34,552 bases of DNA, taken from assembly GCF_003043455.1 (NCBI RefSeq), contig NZ_PZGG01000025.1, positions 1 to 34,552 of the forward strand. The letters are read 5' to 3'. Positions 8,092 to 16,172 of this stretch are shown piece after piece. The notes beneath the pieces are model-generated. The model did no database searches and was not told the DNA's origin. It saw only the letters and a list, made by a program, of their open reading frames with translations. The stretch's first letter is position 1, and every line of letters starts with the position of its first letter. The translations under genes and the position numbers were made by a program. The stretch comes from Staphylococcus simulans (lineage in GTDB: Bacteria > Bacillota > Bacilli > Staphylococcales > Staphylococcaceae).

Positions 8092-8277
8092 GTGCAACAA
8101 AATGATACGAACCAAGATAATCAACATGCGTTATTGCTTGCAGGTTCTGATATATCGTTTCATGATATTTATGAACGCGAAATCAGTTTAGATGTGATTC
8201 GTCATAAGTATTATAAAGCCGATGAAGTCGATGATATTTTCGTGTTGATTAAGCCTCTCATACTCCTAAATAAATAA
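8092..8277 (+). CDS. small GpsB/DivIVA-N-like protein
   Basis: A 61-residue protein starting with GTG, with GGTGG 5 nt upstream. Residues 20-55 (ISFHDIYEREI, then RHKYYKADEVDDIF) resemble the N-terminal domain of staphylococcal GpsB and DivIVA, where a DIYE-(K/R) helix, a short turn with RGY, and EVD-F form the membrane- and partner-binding dimer. The protein ends right after this domain, with no coiled-coil tail. The Asp that follows EVD-FL in GpsB is Val here. The resemblance is from recalled family motifs, not a search. A role at the division site or in regulating GpsB is conceivable but unproven. Confidence 0.55.
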   Translation: MQQNDTNQDNQHALLLAGSDISFHDIYEREISLDVIRHKYYKADEVDDIFVLIKPLILLNK

Positions 8278-8325
8278 AAATCTCTAAAGCTGAAATAGTT
8301 AACTTCAACTTCAGAGACCTTTTTA
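8276..8325. terminator. bidirectional terminator between small genes and arcR
   Basis: TCTCTAAAGCTGAAA and CTTCAACTTCAGAGA form a 15-bp stem with G-U pairs. T runs flank it on both strands, so it can end both convergent units. Confidence 0.85.
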
Positions 8326-8351
8326 ATATATTACCGCTTCTCCTTTTCTAT

Positions 8352-9023
8352 CTACAAGGACTTACTCACAGTCCATGTTTGATGATTCTTTAACACTAAA
8401 TTTTGTTTGCTTAAATCTCTGATTACATGACTGGTCTTTTCTCTCGATACGCCTGCTAACTCACTTAACAGTGTCACAGTCATAATCTTATCTAGTTCGT
8501 AATAAGCGCCTTGGTCATTTCCTACTGTTTCACACATCACACGTAATGTGTTTATCACCTTTTGTTCAGCATTACGACCAAGTAAGGCCATATTACGTTC
8601 AATATTTTGGTTCGCTTCTGTGCGTAGTAAGTCAAAGATTTTAATAAACGTATCTTCATGGTTTTTACATAAATATTCAATGACATTTTTAGGCACTCTG
8701 ACAATCAAGCTGCTTGTGAGTGCTGTACATGATTCATGGTAATGATCAGAATGGAATAAATGATTCAATGGAAACATATTAATCGGTCGGTTCAACAATA
8801 AATAGTCATCACCATTTTCGTTCAACATTTCTCTAGATACATATCCTTCTAACAATACATAGATACTGTCTGCTTCTGATCCTTGATAATAAATGACCTG
8901 CCCTTTTTCATAGTTCCTGACATAAATCTCAGAAAGATGAGGAACGAGCAGCCCTGATGGTACCTCTAATATTTTCGATAATGCTTGAATCGACGCTTGA
9001 TAATCTTCAGTACTATTGCTCAT
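8352..9023 (-). CDS. arcR: Crp/Fnr-family regulator ArcR
   Basis: A 223-residue regulator. The N-terminal cyclic-nucleotide-binding-like beta barrel spans about 20-135, a dimer helix follows, and the C-terminal HTH (LSELAGVSREKTSHVIRDL) covers about 170-215. In S. aureus ArcR is the last gene of the arginine deiminase operon and activates it under anaerobiosis through a TGTGA-N6-TCACA box; such a box lies before arcA here. There are no clustered cysteines for an Fnr iron-sulfur centre. GAGGTG lies 7 nt before the ATG. A terminator-like hairpin separates it from arcD, so it may have its own promoter as well. Confidence 0.88.
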   Translation of the reverse strand: MSNSTEDYQASIQALSKILEVPSGLLVPHLSEIYVRNYEKGQVIYYQGSEADSIYVLLEGYVSREMLNENGDDYLLLNRPINMFPLNHLFHSDHYHESCTALTSSLIVRVPKNVIEYLCKNHEDTFIKIFDLLRTEANQNIERNMALLGRNAEQKVINTLRVMCETVGNDQGAYYELDKIMTVTLLSELAGVSREKTSHVIRDLSKQNLVLKNHQTWTVSKSL

Positions 9024-9177
9024 ACACGTTCACCTCATCTCTTTCTCTCTTTTTCATGAATGTGTGTTGAAAGTATAGTTTTTATCAATTGAGACAGTTG
9101 ATTTATCTGTCATTTTCAACATGTGCAACGTGTTTATTGTATCATATTGCGTTCGCACACACATTCTTATGTATACA

Positions 9178-9230
9178 GATAGAAAGGCAGCTTACAGGAT
9201 GTAGCGAGATCCTGCAGGCTGCCATTTCTT
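9178..9230 (-). terminator. hairpin after arcD
   Basis: GGCAGC and GCTGCC enclose a second stem of about 7 bp (ACAGGAT, ATCCTGC). Only a weak T run follows on the minus strand, so it may be a partial terminator between arcD and arcR. Confidence 0.65.
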
Positions 9231-9261
9231 TATCTGTTGTCAGGATTTCATGCGTCAGTAA

Positions 9262-10686
9262 TTAGAAGACACTTACTGCGCCACTGAACAATCTTATTAA
9301 ACCAAGAATGGCAAAGATGACAATGAATCCCATTAAGATATAGTCTCTTGTGATGAATTTGATACCTTTGTTGCGTTGTACAATCCAGTAAACGAACAGA
9401 CCAGGTACATATAGCAACATTGTCAGTAGCAAGTAGTCCACACCTGCTGCGTAAATGAGCCATACCGCATAGACAGAAGCGATAATACCGATTGCCATTT
9501 GTAGGTTGCTTTTACGATCATACTGCAATGTATATTTGAACTGATAGAATGCACTGAATGCATATGGAATCAATATCGCACTGGATGCGAGTGAGAATGC
9601 GAATTGATACGCACTATCTGTAAATAACATACTGATTAAGAACAATTGTACTAAGATGTTTGTGATTAGGAGTGAGTTGACTGGTGCACCATTTTTGTTT
9701 TGTTTCGCAAACCATTTCGGGAACATTTTATCTTTTGCGACGATGAATGGCAACTCACCAGCAAGCAATGTCCAACCTAACCAAGCTCCGAGTACTGAGA
9801 TGATTAAACCAATGTTTGTCACAACTGAACCCCATGGGCCAACGATGTGCGCAAGTAAAGCTGCCATTGATGGACTGCTTAATTCAGAGATTTGGTTTTG
9901 TTCGATAACACCTTGTGCAAGTACAGTTAATAAGAAGTAAATCACTAATACAATCAATAGACCGAGTACTGTAGCTGTACCCACGTCTTTCTTAGTTTTT
10001 GCACGGCCAGAGAATACAACCGCACCTTCAATACCAGTGAATACCCATACTGTAATCAACATTGTACCTCTCACTTGTTCCATAATGTTTGAGAAGTTGA
10101 TCGGTAATGCGATGTTGCCTTTCATTCCTGCAAATCCGGCCATAAACGTGTCAAAGTTAAATGCGACGATCATACATACAATCGCTAGGAAGATAGGAAT
10201 TAACTTGGCAACTGTTACAATACTGTTGATTAAAGTTGCTGTTTCTACGCCTCGCAGAATCAGGAAGTGTACACCCCATAGTAAGATGGAGGCTACGATA
10301 ATACTTGGAAGTGTGTTGCCGCCTTTAAATATCGGGAAGAAGTTGCCGACTGCTGACATCAGCAACGTGGCATAAGCAACGTTTCCTAAGAATGCTGCGA
10401 ACCAGTAACCCCATGCACTGGAGAAACCGACGAAGTCACCGAAACCGGCACGTGCGTAACTGTAAATACCGCCGTCTAAATCAGGACGTTTATTTGTTAA
10501 GTTCTGGAATACAAATGCGAGTGATATCATACCTACAGCTGTAATGATCCATCCGATGATAATTGCTAATCCGCCGGCATTGCTGCCCATGTCAGAGATA
10601 ATATTAAAGGCGCCGCCGCCGATCATTGAACCAACGACCAGACCGATTAAAGCCGTTTTACTGAGTTTACTTTGTTCTCCGCTCAT
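9262..10686 (-). CDS. arcD: arginine antiporter ArcD
   Basis: A 474-residue APC-family transporter with about 12-13 membrane segments. The N-terminal GLVVGSMIGGGAFNIISDM is the unwound TM1 signature of arginine/ornithine exchangers. It exchanges external arginine for ornithine (or possibly citrulline) in the arginine deiminase pathway. The ATG at 10686 has AAGGAG 8 nt upstream; the in-frame TTG at 10692 is too close to that site. It lies between arcA and arcR. In S. aureus arcB would separate arcA and arcD; here there is a 260-bp noncoding spacer instead. The exact counter-substrate cannot be read from the sequence. Confidence 0.9.
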   Translation of the reverse strand: MSGEQSKLSKTALIGLVVGSMIGGGAFNIISDMGSNAGGLAIIIGWIITAVGMISLAFVFQNLTNKRPDLDGGIYSYARAGFGDFVGFSSAWGYWFAAFLGNVAYATLLMSAVGNFFPIFKGGNTLPSIIVASILLWGVHFLILRGVETATLINSIVTVAKLIPIFLAIVCMIVAFNFDTFMAGFAGMKGNIALPINFSNIMEQVRGTMLITVWVFTGIEGAVVFSGRAKTKKDVGTATVLGLLIVLVIYFLLTVLAQGVIEQNQISELSSPSMAALLAHIVGPWGSVVTNIGLIISVLGAWLGWTLLAGELPFIVAKDKMFPKWFAKQNKNGAPVNSLLITNILVQLFLISMLFTDSAYQFAFSLASSAILIPYAFSAFYQFKYTLQYDRKSNLQMAIGIIASVYAVWLIYAAGVDYLLLTMLLYVPGLFVYWIVQRNKGIKFITRDYILMGFIVIFAILGLIRLFSGAVSVF

Positions 10687-10881
10687 CTTCAAAACTCCTT
10701 TAATGCTTGAGACTCTCTCAAAGCATGTGTTGTCAATTTATTTATTTTTTGACGCTATACTGCTTTAATTGTTTTAAAGGGCCTGCGCCTCTTGCTATTT
10801 CCAAAATCATAGGCCATGTACAAACATGTCGCCGTGAATAGGTATCAAATTAAGTCAAAGCAGTATTCAATCTAAAGCCAG

Positions 10882-10937
10882 GCTTTAAGTGATGACGCTG
10901 AACTGCCTCTATTGATGCAATCCTTATCACTTAAAGC
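10882..10937 (-). repeat. inverted repeat between arcA and arcD
   Basis: GCTTTAAGTGAT and ATCACTTAAAGC are perfect 12-bp arms around a 32-nt loop. No T run follows on the minus strand, so it is not a standard terminator. In an arcA-arcD transcript it could act as an RNA-stability or processing element. Confidence 0.7.
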
Positions 10938-10953
10938 ACTGTATACTTTAGAA

Positions 10954-12189
10954 TTAGATATCTTCACGGTATAACGGTTGGCTCATGCAACGTGGGCCCC
11001 CGCGTCCGCGAACTAATTCACTACCTGTTACTTCGATAACTTTAATGCCTTTGTCGCGTAATAATTGGTTAGATACATAGTTACGGTCGTACGTAACAAC
11101 GACACCTGGACGGATTGTCAATGTGTTAGATCCGTCGTTCCATTGTTCACGAGGTCCTACGATGCGGTCACCGTCACCTGTCGGAATGAAGTCGATGTGG
11201 TCTAAATTCAACGCATCTTTCAATGTTTCTTTTAAGTTGTGTGTACGTGTGATTGTGATATCTTTACCATCATCAGTTGGTTCAAGTGTGAAGATGTTCA
11301 TGTCTTCACCTTTTTTCTCGATAGCTGAGTGGATTGTGAATTTATCATAGTCAATCATTGTGAATACTGTGTCTAAGTGCATGAATGCACGTGTATTCGC
11401 GATTTCAATTGCTACAACTTTTTTAATTTTTGAATCTGGGTTCGCAAAGATTTGACGTGCTAATTTTTCAATTGCTTGTGCTGAAGTTCTTTCAGAGATA
11501 CCGATTGCGATTACTTCTTCAGAAAGGACTAACTCATCTCCACCTTCAATGTTGTAAGGTGAGTTTCTGTCTAACCATACTGGAATATCAGCATCTTTGA
11601 ATCTTGGGTGATGTTTTAAGATATAAGTGATGAAGATAGACTCTCTGCGACGTGCTGGCCAGAACATACGGTTAACTGTCATACCATTACCTACTGACGC
11701 TTGTGGATCACGTGTGAAGTAAAGGTTTGGCATTGGATTCATGTAGAATGGATAAGAATCATCAACATACTCTACTAAGTGTGCATGGTCTTGTCTTACT
11801 TCTTCTTTACGAACACCCGCCATTACTTTTTCGATTAAGTCTTCGTTATTTAATGTTTCGAATAACTCTTTTACTTCTTCTTCATGGCCTAATAATGTTT
11901 CTTCAGATTCCGCTAATACATCTTCAATAAATTGTTCACGTACTTTTGGATCTTCAATGGCTTCTGCGGCTAATTTTTCTAAATAAAGTACTTCTACGCC
12001 TTCGTCACGTAGCACTTGTGCAAATTTGTCATGCTCTTCTTGTGCTACTTTTAAATACGGGATATCATCAAATAATAATTCTCCTAAATACTCAGGTACT
12101 AAATTTTCTAATTCTTTACCAGGTCGTTTAAGTAATACCGTTTTTAATTTACCGATCTCACTGTTTACTTTAATTGGATGTTCATTCAT
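10954..12189 (-). CDS. arcA: arginine deiminase ArcA
   Basis: A 411-residue cytoplasmic enzyme that hydrolyses arginine to citrulline and ammonia. The guanidine-modifying fold is shown by [11 protein letters not shown], by [11 protein letters not shown], by the [10 protein letters not shown] catalytic-histidine segment and by the C-terminal [13 protein letters not shown], in which Cys401 is the nucleophile. The length is typical. AAGGAGG precedes the ATG. Upstream lie a TACAAT -10 and an ArcR-type box, so anaerobic activation by ArcR is likely. The next gene is arcD. Ornithine carbamoyltransferase and carbamate kinase are not in the window. Confidence 0.96.
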   Translation of the reverse strand: MNEHPIKVNSEIGKLKTVLLKRPGKELENLVPEYLGELLFDDIPYLKVAQEEHDKFAQVLRDEGVEVLYLEKLAAEAIEDPKVREQFIEDVLAESEETLLGHEEEVKELFETLNNEDLIEKVMAGVRKEEVRQDHAHLVEYVDDSYPFYMNPMPNLYFTRDPQASVGNGMTVNRMFWPARRRESIFITYILKHHPRFKDADIPVWLDRNSPYNIEGGDELVLSEEVIAIGISERTSAQAIEKLARQIFANPDSKIKKVVAIEIANTRAFMHLDTVFTMIDYDKFTIHSAIEKKGEDMNIFTLEPTDDGKDITITRTHNLKETLKDALNLDHIDFIPTGDGDRIVGPREQWNDGSNTLTIRPGVVVTYDRNYVSNQLLRDKGIKVIEVTGSELVRGRGGPRCMSQPLYREDI

Positions 12190-12219
12190 TTGTGAAACCT
12201 CCTTGTTTGATTTATCTAT

Positions 12220-12225
12220 ATTGTA
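12220..12225 (-). promoter_or_regulatory. -10 element of arcA
   Basis: TACAAT on the minus strand. There is no good -35 17 nt upstream, as expected for an activator-dependent promoter. The predicted start is near 12213. Confidence 0.5.
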
Positions 12226-12246
12226 AGCCCTTTCAAATAATGCTCA

Positions 12247-12262
12247 TGTGAATTAAATCACA
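12247..12262. promoter_or_regulatory. ArcR/Crp-type operator
   Basis: TGTGAATTAAATCACA is a perfect TGTGA-N6-TCACA palindrome. Its centre, 12254.5, is about 41.5 bp upstream of the start inferred from the -10 element, the classic position for class II activation by Crp/Fnr proteins. Confidence 0.85.
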
Positions 12263-12312
12263 TTACAACTGTTGTGCTTTTCACACTTATCTTTTTATTC
12301 ATTACATGTTTC

Positions 12313-12365
12313 TGTATATTTAATACATTTATATGGGCTTTCCATGTATAAACTATGAATAATAA
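12313..12365. promoter_or_regulatory. possible ARG-box region
   Basis: TGTATATTTAATACA (12313-12327) is an imperfect AT-rich palindrome, and CTATGAATAATAAG lies about 27 bp further from arcA. Both resemble ArgR half sites. The matches are loose in a very AT-rich stretch. Confidence 0.3.
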
Positions 12366-12497
12366 GCAAATTTAATGCGCTTGAAATCCTGAAGAAAAAA
12401 TTTTATTCATTTTTTAGAGAATATATACATTATGTTTCATAAACCGTGTCAGTGTGGCCCTTTTAACAATGCATCTCAACTTTAGTATTTTGAGACA

Positions 12498-12549
12498 TAA
12501 AAAAAGAACCAGCATAAAGGTCCTATATAAATCCCTCCTTATGTGGCTC
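12498..12549 (-). terminator. second terminator-like hairpin, possible end of a small RNA
   Basis: On the minus strand AGCCACATAAGG pairs with CCTTTATGCTGGTT, with two bulges, followed by seven T. It lies beyond the vraC terminator. The loop contains AAGGAGGG. It may be a back-up terminator, or the end of a short RNA starting near a TACAAT at about 12595. Confidence 0.5.
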
Positions 12550-12610
12550 TACCCGTATTTGATTAAATAACCGCTTCTTTACAAAACTTTAAAATTGTAT
12601 CAAACTGCAT

Positions 12611-12638
12611 AAAAAAAGAAAACCACGATGTGGTTTTC
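12611..12638 (-). terminator. terminator of vraABC
   Basis: GAAAACCA and TGGTTTTC form an 8-bp stem with a short CATCG-type loop and seven T on the minus strand. Confidence 0.92.
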
Positions 12639-12693
12639 AACACTTACTAATATGTTCTCTCTTCATACCTATTTCTTATAAAAAATCCATTAT

Positions 12694-13377
12694 CTATATA
12701 ACTTTAATCTCTATACATGGTTGATGCGCTGTATTATATACACTCATATGCGTATAACTGTTTTTTGAATCCACTTGAATGTATATTCTTTCACCTTTCA
12801 TTATCATCCGTTTATATTTAATGTCTAACTTACGATAAGCTTTTAATTCAGTATAATACGGTGCGCCTGCCTCTAACGCTTTCATTACCACAAAGTCTCC
12901 AGGCATCACACCATCGTTCCAATGAATAGAGTTATAATCTGAGACGTCTTTTAAATACATTTCAACATTATCCCACTTTATTTCTAGCGGTAAAGCATGC
13001 GTTGGTAATGAAAATGGTTCTGTGTTAAGTATCTCAGTTGATGTGGATTGTTGATGAAATGTTTCTTTCATAGTAATAAAAGTGGTTTCAATCTCTATCC
13101 ATATATCAGTTCTATCCAATGCGGTAACTGTCAGCAAATAACGTGATTGATTAAAGTGTTTGAGCGCCCTTTGATCCATTAATTTAAGTTCAGCTGTGTA
13201 AGTCTTTCCTTCTATTAAATTTTGACAACGATGAATGCGTTTCTGCCTTAAGATAAAAGAGTGTTCAGTTGAGGCTTGAAAAGTTTCAAAACGATGCCAG
13301 ATGTCTGTTAAATAAAATGCATCTAAAGGAATAGAAGCGAATTGTGATGATGGCTTCCAAGTAAATGTCTGTTTCAT
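12694..13377 (-). CDS. vraC: VraC-like protein
   Basis: A 227-residue cytoplasmic protein that I assign to VraC by position after vraA and vraB and by size. No catalytic motif is obvious. The C-terminal half (WNDGVMPGDFVVMKALEAG, then YKRMIMKGERIYIQVDSK) may be a hot-dog-like fold of the MaoC type, which would fit acyl-CoA chemistry, but this is a weak reading. Its ATG follows the vraB stop directly (TAAATG), so translation is probably coupled. In S. aureus the vra genes were found as raised in vancomycin-resistant strains; the biochemical role of VraC is not established. Confidence 0.7.
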   Translation of the reverse strand: MKQTFTWKPSSQFASIPLDAFYLTDIWHRFETFQASTEHSFILRQKRIHRCQNLIEGKTYTAELKLMDQRALKHFNQSRYLLTVTALDRTDIWIEIETTFITMKETFHQQSTSTEILNTEPFSLPTHALPLEIKWDNVEMYLKDVSDYNSIHWNDGVMPGDFVVMKALEAGAPYYTELKAYRKLDIKYKRMIMKGERIYIQVDSKNSYTHMSVYNTAHQPCIEIKVI

Positions 13378-14529
13378 TTAGTTCTCTATCCTCTCAAACA
13401 ATGTCGAAATCCCTAAACCGCCACCGATACCCATCGTAGCTAACACTTGATTTCCAGGGAAATACGCAAGAATTGAAATCAAACGTGCTACTAAATTCGC
13501 ACCACTTGCGCCATAAGGATGCCCTTCAGCAAGCGCACCACCGAATGGATTCACTTGTCTTTCTTCTAAGCCTAGTAAGTCCATAGAAGCAAGCACTTGA
13601 GAACTGAAAGCTTCATTAAATGCGACCCAATCTATATCTGAAATAGAAAGTTGATGTCTCATCAATAATTGTTCCGTCGCAGGAACAGGACCAATACCTA
13701 ATAATTTGGGATTGACGCCTGAGACTTGTGCATCGATAAATTTCAATTGTCCTTTTAACCCAAGTGCTTCTGCTTTTTCACGTGACATCACTAACGCTAA
13801 TGCCGCCCCATCGCTTTTAGGACAGGCATTGCCGACAGTGACGGATCCTGCATCAAATATCGGTTTTAAACGCGCCAAACGTCGTGCAGACATCTTTTGT
13901 TTCGGTGCTTCATCTTGTGTAACTTGTTCACCACGAATCGTTAAAGGGACGATTTCACGCTGAATTTGCGGTAAGTGTTCAAAGTGTTTTTGGTGACTGC
14001 GTGCCGCAAAGTCATCTTGGCGTTTACGGGCAACTTGATAGACTTGTGCCACATTTTCAGCTGCTTCTAACATACTTGGGTCACCCATAGATTCTGGCAT
14101 AAAAGGTGCACGTTCATAAATTTCTGGCGGATGTTTCTCATATAGTGATTGTGGTTTTTGAATTTTCCATGGTGCACGGCTTGTCGATTCGACACCTCCT
14201 GCAAGATAAATATCTCCTGCGCCCGCTTGAATCATACGACATGCAAGGTTAATCGCTTCTAAACCTGAGCCGCATTGACGATCTATCGTCATACCTGGAA
14301 TATCAGAAGACAGTCCCGCATGAAGTAAGGATTTACGTGCAAGATTACCGCCATTACCCACAGTGTTGCCAATGATGACATCTTGAATATTTGAGGCAAT
14401 AGACGGATGTAATTGTATCAATTCATCGATCAAGGGCTTGAGTAGCGCTTCAGGTTCTAAATGTTTCAAGATACCGCCATACTTGCCGATGGGTGTTCGT
14501 TTCGCTTCAATAATGACTGCTTCTTTCAT
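13378..14529 (-). CDS. vraB: acetyl-CoA acetyltransferase family protein VraB
   Basis: A 383-residue thiolase-fold enzyme. The nucleophile Cys86 lies in DRQCGSGLEA. NEAF is present, and His337 is in GGALAEGHPYGASG. The C-terminal motif that normally reads CIGGG is GIGGG here: Gly367 takes the place of the second catalytic cysteine, the usual general acid/base. It may therefore have weak or altered thiolase activity, or favour one direction or another acyl substrate. It overlaps vraA (ATGA) and abuts vraC, so the three are one operon for fatty acyl-CoA metabolism. The family is certain; the activity is doubtful. Confidence 0.88.
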   Translation of the reverse strand: MKEAVIIEAKRTPIGKYGGILKHLEPEALLKPLIDELIQLHPSIASNIQDVIIGNTVGNGGNLARKSLLHAGLSSDIPGMTIDRQCGSGLEAINLACRMIQAGAGDIYLAGGVESTSRAPWKIQKPQSLYEKHPPEIYERAPFMPESMGDPSMLEAAENVAQVYQVARKRQDDFAARSHQKHFEHLPQIQREIVPLTIRGEQVTQDEAPKQKMSARRLARLKPIFDAGSVTVGNACPKSDGAALALVMSREKAEALGLKGQLKFIDAQVSGVNPKLLGIGPVPATEQLLMRHQLSISDIDWVAFNEAFSSQVLASMDLLGLEERQVNPFGGALAEGHPYGASGANLVARLISILAYFPGNQVLATMGIGGGLGISTLFERIEN

Positions 14530-15905
14530 TTTTCTTTCCTCCCATAGCGATCAACCATCTCTTTACGCGCAATTTTACCGCTATTTGTCCATAATATCTC
14601 TGGTACTTCAATAAAACGCATTGGTACTTTATAACGTTCTAAATGTTGACGTAAATCACGTTTAACTTCTCGTATTGTCACTGGTTCTTTTGTTTGGTAG
14701 TAAGCTATCAATACTTCCCCTAATTCATAATGACGTTCCCCTGTCACCATAACGTGTTGAATCGGTGTCGTTTCTAAAATCACACGTTCCACTTCTTCAG
14801 GATAGACATTCATACCGCCCACAATTACTTTATTATTGACGCGTCCTTCTAATATCAGTTCTTGATCTTCTGTCATTTTTGCGTAGTCCCCTGTCGCAAT
14901 GGTGTCTTGATTCGAGACACTCTCTCCATCTACATAACCAGAAAAGACCATATCACTTTGAACATGAAGTTGTCCTATTTGAGTGGGATCAGACAATTTT
15001 TGTCCAGTGTCATCAGTTAGAATAACCTTAACGCCTTTGAAAAGCTTGCCAACATTCTTTGGCGCATAGTCCGTCACATGATGATATGAAATAAAGCTCG
15101 CTTCACTTGTGCCGAAGAATTCAATAACTTGTGCTTTCGGCATACTTTCTTTAAAGCGTTTAATCGTATGAGGTTCTAATTTCGCACCTGAAGTTAAAAA
15201 TGTCACAGAAACCTCTTTTAGCTTTTTGGCATTTAATTGTAAGAGCTGTTCAAGAACCGAAGGTACAATAAAGACCACAGCTTCTGGATTCTCAATAAGT
15301 TGATGAAATAATTGTACAGGGTGATAATCCATCTGCATATAACATGGACAATGAGAATGATAGGCATACATCATGGCGTAAAGTGTCAGTGAATGCGCAA
15401 TGGGACCAGGAGCAATTACACATGAAGGCGGTGCGTTTAAGATATCGTCATTCGCATCATAACTGACTAACCAAGAGTGTCTATTGCGATAGTAAGCTTT
15501 TGGCATACCTGTAGTACCTGAGGTAAAACCGATGTGTAATAAATCATCAGACGGTGATGTCACCGTTTGTGTTGAAGGTGTTTCTGCTTCATTTAATTGT
15601 TCGAGACGTAGTGAATGAACACCTTCAATCTCTTTATCAGCAATCACATGAGTAATTTGATAATGTTTTAAAATTTGATGCAATTGTTCAGACGTCCACT
15701 TCGCATCAAATACAACTGGTAGATAACCGCTAGATTGTACTGCTAAATAAACACGCAGAAATTGTGCGGGGTCTTGAATTAATATACCAATACTTTTCGT
15801 TTGTTCTTCCCACTGTTCAATGTAGCCGCGATCTATGTTTAATACATTATTTAATTGTGATTTTGTTAATCGGCTGACTTCAGTTTGAATGACGATATCA
15901 GACAT
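14526..15905 (-). CDS. vraA: long-chain fatty acid-CoA ligase VraA
   Basis: A 459-residue ANL-superfamily adenylating enzyme. The motifs appear in order: FTSGTTGMPKAYYRNR (P-loop, A3), EFFGTSEAS (A5), TGDYAKM (A7), GRVNNKVIVGGMNVYPEEVE (A8) and SGKIARKEM with the A10 lysine. It activates a carboxylate as acyl-AMP and passes it to CoA. It is shorter than the 500-560 residues usual for FadD. The start at 15905 (MSDIV) has AAAGGTGG close upstream; the frame is open further upstream but without a ribosome site. It is the first gene of vraABC and is divergent from an HTH regulator. Confidence 0.88.
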   Translation of the reverse strand: MSDIVIQTEVSRLTKSQLNNVLNIDRGYIEQWEEQTKSIGILIQDPAQFLRVYLAVQSSGYLPVVFDAKWTSEQLHQILKHYQITHVIADKEIEGVHSLRLEQLNEAETPSTQTVTSPSDDLLHIGFTSGTTGMPKAYYRNRHSWLVSYDANDDILNAPPSCVIAPGPIAHSLTLYAMMYAYHSHCPCYMQMDYHPVQLFHQLIENPEAVVFIVPSVLEQLLQLNAKKLKEVSVTFLTSGAKLEPHTIKRFKESMPKAQVIEFFGTSEASFISYHHVTDYAPKNVGKLFKGVKVILTDDTGQKLSDPTQIGQLHVQSDMVFSGYVDGESVSNQDTIATGDYAKMTEDQELILEGRVNNKVIVGGMNVYPEEVERVILETTPIQHVMVTGERHYELGEVLIAYYQTKEPVTIREVKRDLRQHLERYKVPMRFIEVPEILWTNSGKIARKEMVDRYGRKEK

Positions 15906-15986
15906 ACAGACCACCTTTCCTTTAATAAAAAATATTTCAAAGCAGTTTAATTTTATCATAGTGCTATTGAGAAAGAATGAGTTAGC

Positions 15987-16014
15987 TTTATAATCTAACC
16001 ACCATGCAATCCAA
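15987..16014 (-). promoter_or_regulatory. promoter of vraABC
   Basis: TTGGAT, a 16-nt spacer, then TATAAA on the minus strand, about 80 nt before the vraA start. Confidence 0.5.
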
Positions 16015-16172
16015 TTCATTATTCTTTTGTATGCAAAATTATTGTATACTAATAATGAATGAGGATTATACAGTGTTTAATTATTGGACGCGCGACCTTC
16101 GTAACTTCACATAAACTCGAATCTTTCCTCACTATCTATGAATTTTCATCATGAGAACAAGGGGGCATGTTT

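Noticed and set aside
10730..10850. 20-codon minus-strand frame in the arcA-arcD spacer (MAYDFGNSKRRR)
   Set aside because: No ribosome site, and no resemblance to an arcB remnant.
12269..12286. Second ArcR-like site (TGTGCTTTTCACA) near arcA
   Set aside because: The half sites are spaced three bases too closely for TGTGA-N6-TCACA.
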